This document shows, one piece after another, positions 9,234 to 18,602 of a DNA stretch of 64,000 nucleotides. This DNA is from Bacteroidota bacterium (GTDB lineage: Bacteria; Bacteroidota; Bacteroidia; Chitinophagales; Chitinophagaceae): contig VGFP01000003.1 of NCBI GenBank assembly GCA_016868855.1, positions 124,001 through 188,000 of the forward strand, written 5' to 3'. Position 1 is the first letter of the stretch. Each line of letters starts with the position of its first letter. The notes beneath the pieces were generated by a model. It had not been told where the DNA came from and did not search any database. It saw only the letters and a list, made by a program, of their open reading frames with translations. The translations under genes were made by a program, and so were the position numbers.

Positions 9234-10196
9234 ATGTTGGACAGCATTCAGGTAAGCGGACAAAAAGACACCAGAAGTGGATTTGGTGATGGAATTTTTG
9301 AATTGGGAAAAACCAATCCAAATGTTGTGGCCTTAACGGCAGATCTGGCTGGATCTCTGAAACTGAATGCCTTAATCAAAGCTTTTCCTGAAAGATTTAT
9401 TCAGTGTGGAATTGCAGAAGCCAATATGATCGGGATTGCAGCCGGCCTGACCATCGGAGGTAAAATTCCATTTACTACCACCTTCGCTAATTTTTCTACC
9501 GGAAGGGTTTATGATCAGATCAGACAATCCGTAGCGTACTCAGGTAAGAATGTGAAAATTTGCGCATCGCACGCCGGACTTACACTGGGTGAAGATGGTG
9601 CAACACACCAGATTTTGGAAGATATTGGTTTGATGAAAATGTTGCCTGGAATGACTGTCATCGTTCCCTGCGATTACAATCAAACCAAGGCAGCAACCAT
9701 CGCAATTGCAGAACATGTTGGTCCTGTGTACCTGAGATTCGGAAGACCTGTCTGGCCAATTTTTACTTCACCTGATGAAAAATTTATCATTGGAAAGGCA
9801 CAACAACTTGCCGAGGGCAGCGATGTATCAATTTTTGCATGTGGCCATCTTGTTTGGAAAGCAGTAGAGGCAGCAAAACAATTGAAGGAGAAAGGTATTC
9901 ATGCGGATGTAATCAATTTGCATACCATCAAACCGTTGGACGAAAAAGCCATTATTCATTCATTGAAAAAAACCGGTTGTGCAGTTACAGCAGAGGAGCA
10001 CAACGTCATTGGGGGAATGGGTGACAGTGTTGCTCAAGTTGCAGCAAAGCATTGCCCAACACCTATTGAAATGATCGGCACGCAGGATACTTTTGGTGAA
10101 AGCGGAACACCTACTGAATTGTTGAAGAAATATGGATTGGACACTGAATACATTGTATCTGCAGCTGAAAAAGCAATGGCCAGAAAAAATGCATAA
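9234..10196 (+). CDS. Transketolase C-terminal subunit
   Basis: C-terminal half of a split transketolase (320 residues): a pyrimidine-binding domain with the thiamine-activating Glu in CGIAEANMIG, followed by the transketolase C domain. The full enzyme needs the TPP-binding N-terminal subunit to move two-carbon units in the pentose phosphate pathway. In Bacteroidota the two halves are commonly separate and often neighbouring genes, but here the upstream gene is galE, and no N-terminal subunit is in the window. The 69-bp gap before it contains a near-match to a -7 element (TTATTTTG at 9209-9216), so it may have its own promoter. A 1-deoxyxylulose-5-phosphate synthase is excluded by length. Confidence 0.9.
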   Translation: MLDSIQVSGQKDTRSGFGDGIFELGKTNPNVVALTADLAGSLKLNALIKAFPERFIQCGIAEANMIGIAAGLTIGGKIPFTTTFANFSTGRVYDQIRQSVAYSGKNVKICASHAGLTLGEDGATHQILEDIGLMKMLPGMTVIVPCDYNQTKAATIAIAEHVGPVYLRFGRPVWPIFTSPDEKFIIGKAQQLAEGSDVSIFACGHLVWKAVEAAKQLKEKGIHADVINLHTIKPLDEKAIIHSLKKTGCAVTAEEHNVIGGMGDSVAQVAAKHCPTPIEMIGTQDTFGESGTPTELLKKYGLDTEYIVSAAEKAMARKNA

Positions 10197-10202
10197 GCAT
10201 TG

Positions 10203-10754
10203 ATGTTGCATGAAGCCGACGATATTGAACTGGTTCGACTTTTCAAACAACATATTGATAGAGAGAAAGCTTTTACTGCAATTGTAAAACGTTACCAAGA
10301 AAAAGTATACTGGCAAATCAGGAGATTGGTTGTCAGTCACGATGATGCCGATGATGTGATGCAGCATGTGTTCATCAAAGCATGGAAGGGACTGGATCAA
10401 TTCAGAGAGGATGCAAAACTCTATACCTGGCTTTACAGAATCGCTGTCAATGAATCCCTCAGTTTTCTGGAACAACAAAAAAAACGCGCTGCAATTTCCC
10501 TGGAGGATGTTTCAGGGTCCGTTGAAGAAAAACTGATTCAGGAAAAAGGATTTGATGAGAAGGAAGCCATTTGGAAACTCCAAAAAGCCATTCAACAACT
10601 TCCTGAAAAACAACGGGTTGTTTTCAATTTGCGTTATTTTGAAGAAATGCCTTACGAGGAAATGAGCGAGGTGCTGGAAACCTCTGTGGGTGCTTTGAAA
10701 GCCAGCTACCACCATGCAGTGAAGAAAATTGAGGATTATATCCTTCATCATTAA
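10203..10754 (+). CDS. ECF-type RNA polymerase sigma factor
   Basis: Sigma-70 family factor of 183 residues with region 2 (about 20-90, including DDADDVMQHVFIKAWKG) and region 4 (about 125-180, with LPEKQRVVFNLRYFEEMPY and a helix-turn-helix). Regions 1 and 3 are absent, which defines an ECF factor. I use the ATG at 10203; the track starts at an overlapping TTG. It begins 6 bp after the transketolase stop, so it may be read from the same transcript. The next gene looks like its membrane anti-sigma partner. Confidence 0.92.
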   Translation: MLHEADDIELVRLFKQHIDREKAFTAIVKRYQEKVYWQIRRLVVSHDDADDVMQHVFIKAWKGLDQFREDAKLYTWLYRIAVNESLSFLEQQKKRAAISLEDVSGSVEEKLIQEKGFDEKEAIWKLQKAIQQLPEKQRVVFNLRYFEEMPYEEMSEVLETSVGALKASYHHAVKKIEDYILHH

Positions 10755-10785
10755 ACCCAAAGAATCATTCAATGTCTTAGTTAGG

Positions 10786-11388
10786 ATGGCAATCAGCAGG
10801 AACATACAAAAAGAATTGAACGACATCAGCCAGACCGTTGCTAACCTCGATGGTTCCACCCCTTTTGTTTTGCCACCCGATTATTTCAGTCAATTTCCCG
10901 AGAAATTGATACAAATAATTGAAAATGAAGAATCTAAAAAGGCAGAACCCAATTTTTCTGAGCTGCTGGGTTCTTTGCAAAAGAAAAACCCCCTTGTGGT
11001 TCCCCCTGGATATTTCAATGCATTCAACATTGACGTTCCAGGTTCAGCACCCAACGTTTTCAGCCTGCAACCGAGAAAATGGATTGCCTATGCCGCTGCT
11101 GCATGCATCGGTGGATTGATATTCGGACTGATATATTTGAGCAGCCAGCAGCCCAAACAACTTACCCTGGCATCACAGACCATATCAAGTAAAACAATTG
11201 AAAGCTTTCTAAATGAAAATGAGGCCCTGGATGAATCATTCAAAGAAATGGAATTTTCGGCTGATGAACTGGCTTTCATGGATGTCTCCGCATCCACTAT
11301 TTCAGAATTGTTAAAAGATATTCCAGATACTGACATTTCGGGATTTTTAGACCAACAGGGCAGTGATGAATCCAAATCGATGTATTAA
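10786..11388 (+). CDS. Anti-sigma-factor-like single-pass membrane protein
   Basis: Protein of 200 residues with one transmembrane segment (about 99-119). The cytoplasmic half carries a duplicated motif, PFVLPPDYF at 26-34 and PLVVPPGYF at 69-77; such P-x-Y-F motifs recur in Bacteroidota proteins encoded behind ECF sigma genes. The part beyond the membrane is acidic and ends in a Ser/Asp-rich tail. It has no zinc-binding anti-sigma motif. I choose the ATG at 10786; the earlier start at 10729 would overlap the sigma gene by 26 bp. By position and topology I infer that it holds the sigma factor inactive at the inner membrane. Confidence 0.65.
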   Translation: MAISRNIQKELNDISQTVANLDGSTPFVLPPDYFSQFPEKLIQIIENEESKKAEPNFSELLGSLQKKNPLVVPPGYFNAFNIDVPGSAPNVFSLQPRKWIAYAAAACIGGLIFGLIYLSSQQPKQLTLASQTISSKTIESFLNENEALDESFKEMEFSADELAFMDVSASTISELLKDIPDTDISGFLDQQGSDESKSMY

Positions 11389-11404
11389 TTTTATACCATA
11401 TACC

Positions 11405-11827
11405 ATGAAACCACTTTTTATTTTTCTGACTTGCTGTTCAATTGCATCAGGATCCATTGCCCAAAACAGAGCTGGAGGCGCTGAAGGTCGCTCCATGGAA
11501 GCGAAAAAACTGCAAGCAATGGAAATGGCCTTTATCACAAAGGAGTTGAATCTCACACCAGATGAGGCGCAAAAATTTTGGCCGGTATTCAATCAGTACC
11601 GCAATGAATTGAGATCAATTGCAAAAAATCAAACCGCCAATGATCAATTGGAGAATCAGCAAAAAATGCTGGATGTGCGGAAAAGATACAGAGAGGATTT
11701 CAGCAAATGCGTTGACCAGCTGAGAGCGAATAAAGTTTTTGGAGTAGAGGCGGAATTCAGAAATCTTGTGCGCAGGGAATTCCAAAAAAGAGAGTCTGAA
11801 AGAGCAAATTTCGAGCGGAGAAAATAA
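11405..11827 (+). CDS. Small exported Spy/CpxP-like protein
   Basis: Protein of 140 residues: a signal peptide (1-20, ending SGSIAQ) and a charged, entirely helical mature part. The segment LTPDEAQKFWPVFNQY resembles LTxxQ-type repeats of periplasmic Spy/CpxP-like stress proteins, and many Bacteroidota ECF operons carry such a gene third. The track start at 11363 is replaced by the ATG at 11405, which gives a proper signal peptide. It is the last gene before a strong terminator. Likely role: envelope stress sensing or chaperoning, by analogy. Confidence 0.7.
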   Translation: MKPLFIFLTCCSIASGSIAQNRAGGAEGRSMEAKKLQAMEMAFITKELNLTPDEAQKFWPVFNQYRNELRSIAKNQTANDQLENQQKMLDVRKRYREDFSKCVDQLRANKVFGVEAEFRNLVRREFQKRESERANFERRK

Positions 11828-11890
11828 AAATTTTGAACTATTTAATTTTCTAATGTATTTTTAATTCGGTGTTTTTCATAGGTTAGCAAC

Positions 11891-11923
11891 GGCTGGCTCT
11901 CTTCAGGGCTAGCCTCTTTTTTT
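11891..11923 (+). terminator. Rho-independent terminator after the ECF operon
   Basis: Stem GGCTGGC (11891-11897) pairs with GCTAGCC (11908-11914), one G-T wobble, around a 10-base loop, and is followed by a T-run. It ends the plus-strand transcript and overlaps the stop of the convergent metallo-hydrolase gene. Confidence 0.8.
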
Positions 11924-12671
11924 AAAGCTTGATCGTGGGTGTTTTGATATCATGATAAAATAAGAAAGTCCAACGCTCCTTCTCACCCAACTCCCACCAA
12001 TGTTTCCTCAGTTCCATGGCTTTTTTTCCATCTGCATCATACTTTGCAACAAATCTTGTCTTCATTTGCTGTAATTGTGGGGCTTCATCACCTCCAAAAA
12101 AAATGATCTCATCGTTTTCTCTCAACCAAAACACTTGATGGAATACAGAATGACCCGATGATATTTCATATGTTATGTAATCATCTATGCACCCCTTTTC
12201 ATCGATCAATATCACTTTTTCATGATGGGATAAATAGGAAAAATATTGCTGATCATAAGAAGTGGACTTCCCGCTCTGTGCATATTCCAATTCCCTAAAA
12301 TTGATATAATGCTGGGCGTTGGGAAATGTCAGAAAAGGAGACTTGCTAAACGTATCTTGTATGATGAGTCCGCCAGCATGATCCCTGTGCAAGTGACTCA
12401 TCAAGACTTTTGTAACATCTGTAGAAGCGAATCCATGTGAGGCAAGGTTTTCGATGATTTGCATGACTCCGTTGTTTGTATAACCGAGTCCGCTGTCAAA
12501 CAAAATCAAATCTTTTTCGGTAACCACCAAGAATGGCTGGATTTCCACCAATAAACTCCCACGTGAACGTTCCTGCAACTGATCCTTTTGGGGATCAAAA
12601 GGTATAAAAACTTTTGATTGATCAATCGTAAAGGTCCCCTCAGACAATGGCAATATCTTCATTGAATTCAA
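11922..12671 (-). CDS. MBL-fold metallo-hydrolase
   Basis: Metallo-beta-lactamase-fold protein of 249 residues. The metal-binding motif HLHRDH is at 93-98, with further ligands likely in ISSGHSVFH and the C-terminal FYHDI. The N-terminus begins with short beta-strands, without a signal peptide, so it is cytoplasmic. It starts 6 bp after rodA and is probably the last gene of the mre-rod operon. Family members include lactonases, thiol dioxygenases and phosphodiesterases; nothing here fixes the substrate. Confidence 0.85.
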   Translation of the reverse strand: MNSMKILPLSEGTFTIDQSKVFIPFDPQKDQLQERSRGSLLVEIQPFLVVTEKDLILFDSGLGYTNNGVMQIIENLASHGFASTDVTKVLMSHLHRDHAGGLIIQDTFSKSPFLTFPNAQHYINFRELEYAQSGKSTSYDQQYFSYLSHHEKVILIDEKGCIDDYITYEISSGHSVFHQVFWLRENDEIIFFGGDEAPQLQQMKTRFVAKYDADGKKAMELRKHWWELGEKERWTFLFYHDIKTPTIKL

Positions 12672-12677
12672 TTAAAA

Positions 12678-14015
12678 TCATCGTAAGATCATCTGACGAT
12701 CAGCATCCAATCTGATGAGTATAAAAAGTAAAACAGTAAAAGTAATCAGTGCTGTTCCTCCATAACTCATGAAAGGAAGAGGAATACCTATCACCGGTAC
12801 AATTCCCAGCGTCATTCCAATATTGATGAATATGTGAAAAAAGAAAACAGATGCAACTCCATATGCATATACCCTTGCAAATGCACTTCGCTGACGTTCG
12901 GCAATGTTTATAATCCGAAACAACATGAATAGATAGAGTCCTAAAAGTATCAAGCTTCCAAAAAAGCCAAATCCCTCCCCTATGGTACAAAAAATAAAAT
13001 CAGTCCTTTGCTCAGGAACAAAATCATATCTGGTTTGGGTTCCCTTCAACAGCCCTTTTCCAAACATACCTCCAGAGCCAATGGCAATTTTACTTTGCTT
13101 GACATTGTAATTGCCTGCTTTTTTGCGCTCTTCCATTTTTTTGAGATCCGCTTCAGAGAGAGTTGACTCATCCACTTGATAATCTTTTCCAACCGTTGCG
13201 AAGATTCTTTGAACTTGATAAGGCTTCAATACATTGGAGAAAAAATAAGGGACGGCAAATCGCTGTATACCAACACAAAGCGCCCAGATGCCGACAATGA
13301 TAAAAAACAATCCTTTGTTGCGCTTAAATTCCTTTCTGGAAAGATAAATAAAAAGAACAGCGATGGCGGTCAAGCCGATGGCCAAGAGATTTTGGTCGAG
13401 CAGCAAAGTCAATACAACCAGTACTGCAACTGCAAAACCGATTACCAATACAGAAGCTGGAAGGCCCTCTCTGTACAGTACCAAAAAAAATGAAAAATAA
13501 ACCAATGCCAATCCGGTCTCACTTTGCAGAATGGTCAAGATGGCGGGAAATATAATCAAGGCAGAAGCAATCAATTGCGATTTTATATTTTTGAAATTCA
13601 AATCGAGAGAGGACATGTATTTGGCCAATGCTAGATTGACAAACACTTTGCACAACTCAGCGGGCTGCAATTGAAATCCGGAGAAACGGATAATCGACTT
13701 GGTGCCTTTTACGTCGGTGTGAAAAGGAAATACCAGAATAAGCAGTATAATTCCAAAAAAATAAAATATGTTTGCGGTGGCCGTAAAAAACTTACTGTCG
13801 ATCAACAAAATAAAAACAGCCAACACCCCGCAAATGGCGAAATAATACAATTGTTTGCTGTAGTCTGTTTTGAACGAAAGAAATCCGTTCAAGACTGACT
13901 CATCTCTGTATGTTGTAGCAAAGATGCTCATGATACCCATCGCAACCAGTGCGATGTATACCACAACAAGCGCCCAATCAATTCCCTTGGTTATTTCAGC
14001 AGACTGATTCCTCAT
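12678..14015 (-). CDS. rodA: Rod-shape SEDS peptidoglycan glycosyltransferase
   Basis: Polytopic inner membrane protein of the FtsW/RodA/SpoVE family; RodA polymerises glycan strands together with PBP2 during elongation. At 445 residues it is longer than the E. coli protein, because of an insertion with a charged segment (LKKMEERKKAGNY) before the conserved GSGGMFGKGLLKGTQ loop; this is usual in Bacteroidota. The PEQRTDFIF motif is typical of the family. It overlaps the end of mrdA by 20 bp, which implies coupled translation. Confidence 0.95.
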   Translation of the reverse strand: MRNQSAEITKGIDWALVVVYIALVAMGIMSIFATTYRDESVLNGFLSFKTDYSKQLYYFAICGVLAVFILLIDSKFFTATANIFYFFGIILLILVFPFHTDVKGTKSIIRFSGFQLQPAELCKVFVNLALAKYMSSLDLNFKNIKSQLIASALIIFPAILTILQSETGLALVYFSFFLVLYREGLPASVLVIGFAVAVLVVLTLLLDQNLLAIGLTAIAVLFIYLSRKEFKRNKGLFFIIVGIWALCVGIQRFAVPYFFSNVLKPYQVQRIFATVGKDYQVDESTLSEADLKKMEERKKAGNYNVKQSKIAIGSGGMFGKGLLKGTQTRYDFVPEQRTDFIFCTIGEGFGFFGSLILLGLYLFMLFRIINIAERQRSAFARVYAYGVASVFFFHIFINIGMTLGIVPVIGIPLPFMSYGGTALITFTVLLFILIRLDADRQMILR

Positions 14016-16041
14016 CTTTTAATATTGCTTCAAAATGTACAGGAAGGATTTCATTCGATTTGTTAGGATCAGATTTTTTTGGGAGCGTATAAATATGAGC
14101 TTGCATTCTACTCACTTGCAGTTTCATTTTTTCTCTGCGGAGAGAGTCCAATCGCCTGCGTTTCATTTTGACGATGGGCAAGATGATTTCAGTCCCCTCA
14201 ATCCGCTCAACTTCCTTCCATCTGGCAGATGATAATGTATCCCGCAAATATTTTTCCATCATCAGGGATGCCATGGGTGTTGCCCAGGTGGCACCGAATC
14301 CAGCATTTTCAACAATCACAGCGATAGCAATGGTGGGATTTTCTCTGGGAGCAAAACAAACAAACCAGGAATGGTTTTTCAATTTTTCTCTTCTTCCATT
14401 GATAATGCCATAATTTTCAGCAGTACCTGTTTTACCTGCAATGCTGATGCCTTCAATTCTGGCACCCATAGCAGTTCCTCTATCGACTACGTCTTGCATA
14501 CCCAGTTGAACAATGTTGTAAATGGTATCTGGTATTTTGGTGACTTCGTGTCTTACCTTGAATTTATTCAACAAGGTATCGTTTTCATCTTCATTCTCGA
14601 TTGATTTCACAAAATGCGGTGTATAGTAATATCCCTTGTTTGCAATGATACACATCAAGTTTGCCATTTGCAATGGGGTAGCCTGCATCTCACCCTGTCC
14701 AATTCCCAAAAAAACATTCGTGCAGGAATTCCAACTTTTGTTATAAAGCCTATCATAAAAACTTGTATCTGTGATCAGCCCCTTATCCTCACTTGGTAAA
14801 TCAAGTCCCAGTCTAACTCCCATTCCAAAAGAATTCATGTAACCCTTCCACCTGGTATATCCTAGTCTAATATCCCGATCTTGCCTGTTGTCAATTGCCA
14901 TTCTGTAAATGTGAGAGAAATAACTGTTACATGAATTTGCCAATGCCAATCGCAGATTGGCAGCGTGGGCTGGATTCTTGTGTTCACAAGCAATGGGACG
15001 ATTGCAACCTCTGTATGCGCCACCGCATCCATAACCAAATGATGGCGTGATCACCCCTTCATCCAAGGCAATCAGAGCACCCATTGGCTTGATCGTAGAT
15101 CCAGGCGCATACTGTCCCTTGATAGCCCTGTTAAAAAGTGGCCGGGCCGTATCCCTGAGCATATAGGAAAAGTTGGTCTTTCGATAACTACCCGTAAGCA
15201 TATTTGGATCATAGGTTGGACCGCTTGCCATGGCCAAAATACCACCTGTTTTGGGTTCAATGGCTACAATGGCTCCCAATTTATTTTTAAGCAATCGCTC
15301 TGCCAATACCTGCAGTTCAATGTCTAAATATGTATTTAAATTTCTTCCAGCAATGGCAATCGAATCGTATATCCCTTTTTCATAAGGACCCACAATCCTG
15401 TTTTTATTATCCTTTACTTGATAACGGATACCTCTTTTGCCCATAAGAATAGATTCATAATAACGCTCCAATCCGGACAATCCCATGTAATCACCCATCT
15501 GATAATAAAAATTGGTGCGCTTGAGAATATTGGAGTCAACCTCACCTACATATCCCAGCACATGCGCAGCTGCTTTGTATGGATAAGAGCGAATGGGGCG
15601 CTCCTGCAAATAAAATCCAGGTTCAAATCTGAATATGTTTTCCTGCAACTGTACGAATGTCTCTGTATCGATGGCAGATTCAAAAACGGAGGGGCGAAAT
15701 TTTCCATTCTTGATGATGGATCCAATGAGGCGGTCATGGAAAATTTTCGGACTGATGTTCAATATTCTGCAGAGACCAATTGTATCAAGGTTTTTCACAG
15801 CATTGGGAAGCACCATCAGATCATAGGTTAGTGTATTCTCCAATATGGATTTTCCTTTGCGATCAAAAATGATTCCTCTGTCAGGGTAAACAATGGTCTT
15901 GCTGACAGCATTGTCCAATGCCAACAAATCATATTTGGAGGAGGAGAGTTGAAGAAAAAGCAGGCGTATGATCAAAACTCCGAAGGCAACCAGAAACAAT
16001 ACCCTTATCACATTTTGTCTTGACTGGTTGAAAACCGGCAT
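13996..16041 (-). CDS. mrdA: Penicillin-binding protein 2 (elongasome transpeptidase)
   Basis: Class B PBP of 681 residues that crosslinks peptidoglycan during rod elongation. It has a membrane anchor (about 10-30), a dimerisation/pedestal domain, and a transpeptidase domain with the acylation motif STIK (S315-K318), SCN (370-372) and KTG (537-539). The C-terminus extends about 60 basic residues beyond the domain. It lies between mreD and rodA in the standard order. The start at 16041 leaves a 42-bp gap to mreD. Confidence 0.95.
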   Translation of the reverse strand: MPVFNQSRQNVIRVLFLVAFGVLIIRLLFLQLSSSKYDLLALDNAVSKTIVYPDRGIIFDRKGKSILENTLTYDLMVLPNAVKNLDTIGLCRILNISPKIFHDRLIGSIIKNGKFRPSVFESAIDTETFVQLQENIFRFEPGFYLQERPIRSYPYKAAAHVLGYVGEVDSNILKRTNFYYQMGDYMGLSGLERYYESILMGKRGIRYQVKDNKNRIVGPYEKGIYDSIAIAGRNLNTYLDIELQVLAERLLKNKLGAIVAIEPKTGGILAMASGPTYDPNMLTGSYRKTNFSYMLRDTARPLFNRAIKGQYAPGSTIKPMGALIALDEGVITPSFGYGCGGAYRGCNRPIACEHKNPAHAANLRLALANSCNSYFSHIYRMAIDNRQDRDIRLGYTRWKGYMNSFGMGVRLGLDLPSEDKGLITDTSFYDRLYNKSWNSCTNVFLGIGQGEMQATPLQMANLMCIIANKGYYYTPHFVKSIENEDENDTLLNKFKVRHEVTKIPDTIYNIVQLGMQDVVDRGTAMGARIEGISIAGKTGTAENYGIINGRREKLKNHSWFVCFAPRENPTIAIAVIVENAGFGATWATPMASLMMEKYLRDTLSSARWKEVERIEGTEIILPIVKMKRRRLDSLRREKMKLQVSRMQAHIYTLPKKSDPNKSNEILPVHFEAILKDEESVC

Positions 16042-16083
16042 ATTGGTTTGTAAATTTGAATGTAAAATTAGACAATTGTACGC

Positions 16084-16605
16084 TTAACGCACAGTTGATT
16101 TTTTATTGAAAAATAAATCAGCTACCAATATAAGCAACAAGCTTACAACTCCTGTTGCCAAAAGCTTTGCGATAAAATACAGGAAAGATCCAAATTGCAG
16201 CCATTCTAGAAAAATCAAATAAGCATGGTGCACAATGGTAAGAATAATGATATAAACAACATACGGAACAGATCCCATTGTTTTATTGCTTGGTTCTTCC
16301 GTGCCCCACTCGGTTGCCTCTTTGGGCAATAGCAAATTGATGACAAAAGGTCTCAAATAAGCAATGAGCAAAGATGCGGCTGTATGGAGACCGGGAGTTT
16401 TGAAAAACCAGTCAACTGCCGTTCCAATCAAAAAAGCAACAATCAAAAGGTTGATCCTGCTTATCTTAAATGGCAACCAAAGAATGAGTACAAAATAAAA
16501 GTATGGAACAATAAATTGATGCAGGGGTGGAATTCTGGTAACAATGAACACCTGAAAAAAAAGAATGATCAAGATTCGGATGATATTTTTGATAACCACA
16601 CTCAT
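16084..16605 (-). CDS. mreD: Rod shape-determining protein MreD
   Basis: Small hydrophobic protein of 173 residues with about five membrane segments. Sequence alone is weakly conserved, but its position between mreC and mrdA and its topology make MreD the clear assignment. It anchors the MreBCD elongasome in the inner membrane. Its start overlaps the mreC stop by 4 bp (ATGA type). Confidence 0.88.
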   Translation of the reverse strand: MSVVIKNIIRILIILFFQVFIVTRIPPLHQFIVPYFYFVLILWLPFKISRINLLIVAFLIGTAVDWFFKTPGLHTAASLLIAYLRPFVINLLLPKEATEWGTEEPSNKTMGSVPYVVYIIILTIVHHAYLIFLEWLQFGSFLYFIAKLLATGVVSLLLILVADLFFNKKSTVR

Positions 16606-17450
16606 TCTTTGATTTGTTTAGTTTGAATTTCGTCCAACTCCTCTCTCAAAGCATTCTTCACTACATATGCGTGCTGAACATTTGAGAAATCAACAGCTGT
16701 TTTCACTTTCAAAATATATGTATTCGTCTCCTGGTCTTGTCGGACTTCCTCTACCCATCCAATCCGTGAACCAGGTGGAAACTTATCGGAATAAGGACTC
16801 GAAACAATTTCATCACCCTTTTTAACCACCACGGTCTTGGGGATTTTTTTCAAAATAAGTATGCCCGGATCTTTCCCATCCCACGTGATTTCACCCAACC
16901 CACTTCCCTTTTTTAAAACAGCAATGACCTTGGACTGCTTGTGCAGCAAACTCATTACCAAACTCATGTTTTTACTCAAGCCAACTACAGTTCCTATGAT
17001 GCCATTGGTTCCGATAACTGCCATGTTTTCAACTACGCCTTGGGCACTTCCGCGATGGAGCGTGAGGTAATTCTGCTGAAGAAAAACACTGTTGGAAATA
17101 ATTTTGGCAGATAAATATTGATACTGGAGCAATTGTTTTACTGAATCAACAAAAGCTGTATCTGTAATGGTTTTGATTGATGAATCCGGCATCAACTGCC
17201 CGGATGGAATACGAGAGAGCAAAAATGCATTTTGCTCTCTCAATTTTTTATTCTCTTTTCTCAGTGTGAAATATTCTTCTACATTGTTCACTCTTTGATT
17301 GACATCTCCAGATATTTCACCGGCAATCATTCCAAAATATGTATTGTGAAATCTATTGGAAGAAAACAACATGGATAGGGATATACCCTGTAAAATCAAA
17401 AACAAAGTGAATACAGCATACCGTCTGATGAAAAGAAAAACATTACGCAT
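16602..17450 (-). CDS. mreC: Rod shape-determining protein MreC
   Basis: Bitopic protein of 282 residues: one membrane segment (about 12-30), a coiled coil (about 60-85, rich in Lys/Glu/Arg with LRKENKKLREQ), then a periplasmic beta-barrel domain with the family's VVGLSKNMSLV and RIGWVEEV stretches. It links MreB and MreD to the PBP2/RodA synthase. It lies 30 bp after mreB in the operon. Confidence 0.93.
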   Translation of the reverse strand: MRNVFLFIRRYAVFTLFLILQGISLSMLFSSNRFHNTYFGMIAGEISGDVNQRVNNVEEYFTLRKENKKLREQNAFLLSRIPSGQLMPDSSIKTITDTAFVDSVKQLLQYQYLSAKIISNSVFLQQNYLTLHRGSAQGVVENMAVIGTNGIIGTVVGLSKNMSLVMSLLHKQSKVIAVLKKGSGLGEITWDGKDPGILILKKIPKTVVVKKGDEIVSSPYSDKFPPGSRIGWVEEVRQDQETNTYILKVKTAVDFSNVQHAYVVKNALREELDEIQTKQIKE

Positions 17451-17480
17451 GTTTGATACGCTATGGTAAAATCTGCGGTG

Positions 17481-18506
17481 TTAACGCATGATGAATGGGA
17501 AGGACTGATAACTCTTCAATGCAAGTCCCGTTCCACGAACAACACTCTTCAGTGGATCCTCTGCAACATGCACCGGTAATTTTATTTTTTGTGATAAACG
17601 CTTGTCAAGTCCACGCAACAATGCGCCACCACCCGTCAAATACAAACCGCGACGGTAAATGTCGGCAGCCAATTCTGGAGGAGTGGTTTCAAGCGCTTTC
17701 AAAATTGCTTCTTCTATTTTGAAAATAGATTTATCCAATGCCTCCGCGATTTCCTGGTAGCTTACCATGATTTGCTTCGGAATACCAGTTACCAAATCAC
17801 GTCCGTTTACAGGAATATCATCAGGCGGATTGTCGAGATCTTTCAAAGCTGCTCCTATATTGATTTTGATTTGCTCAGCTGTTCTCTCACCAATCAACAA
17901 ACTATGATACCTTCTCAACGCTTCCATGATATCAGCTGTAAATTCATCTCCTGCAATACGGATGGATTGATCACAAACGATACCTGCCAACGCAATAACA
18001 GTAATACCAGTTGTACCACCTCCGATGTCAATGATCATGTTTCCAATTGGCTCGGTAACATCAATTCCAATTCCAAGTGCAGCAGCCATTGGTTCGTGAA
18101 TCAGATAAACTTCTTTGGCACCTGCCTGCTCTGCACTGTCTCTGACTGCTCTCTTTTCTACTTCAGTAATGCTGGATGGAATACATATCATCATCCTCCA
18201 GCTGGGAGGGAACAATGGTTTTTTGGGATAAATCAATTTGATCATTTCTCTGATCATCAATTCTGCCGCGTTGAAATCTGCAATTACCCCATCTTTCAGC
18301 GGACGTACTGTTCTGATGCTTTCATGTGTTTTTTCATGCATCAACAATGCTTTCTTTCCAACAGCGATGAGATGCTTGGGATTGTTCCTGTCCAACGCAA
18401 CGATTGAAGGCTCGTTCACCACGATTTCATCATCATGAATGATGAGCGTGTTGGCCGTTCCCAAGTCAATCGCTATGTCCTGTGTAAACCATGAAAAAAG
18501 TCCCAT
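17481..18506 (-). CDS. mreB: Actin-like cell-shape protein MreB
   Basis: Actin homologue of 341 residues that forms membrane-bound filaments guiding wall synthesis. Phosphate-binding motifs DLGTANT (near 16) and DIGGGTTGI (near 165), and the adenosine motif LTGGGALLRG near the C-terminus, are all present. It begins with MGLFSWFTQD, an amphipathic membrane-targeting segment. It is first in the mre-rod operon; a near-consensus -7 element (CAACTTTG, minus strand, 18530-18537) lies about 25 bases before the ATG and is a plausible operon promoter. Confidence 0.97.
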   Translation of the reverse strand: MGLFSWFTQDIAIDLGTANTLIIHDDEIVVNEPSIVALDRNNPKHLIAVGKKALLMHEKTHESIRTVRPLKDGVIADFNAAELMIREMIKLIYPKKPLFPPSWRMMICIPSSITEVEKRAVRDSAEQAGAKEVYLIHEPMAAALGIGIDVTEPIGNMIIDIGGGTTGITVIALAGIVCDQSIRIAGDEFTADIMEALRRYHSLLIGERTAEQIKINIGAALKDLDNPPDDIPVNGRDLVTGIPKQIMVSYQEIAEALDKSIFKIEEAILKALETTPPELAADIYRRGLYLTGGGALLRGLDKRLSQKIKLPVHVAEDPLKSVVRGTGLALKSYQSFPFIMR

Positions 18507-18602
18507 GTAATGTTGATTTATAAGCCTTACAAAGTTGAATCAAAAAAGCCAATCCACCATCATGAATTTTCGGAAAAATCAAAATTGTATCGAAAAGAAA
18601 AA

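Noticed and set aside
17772-18407. 211-residue plus-strand ORF inside mreB
   Set aside because: Antisense to MreB, with Asn/Cys/Ser-rich composition and no start signal.
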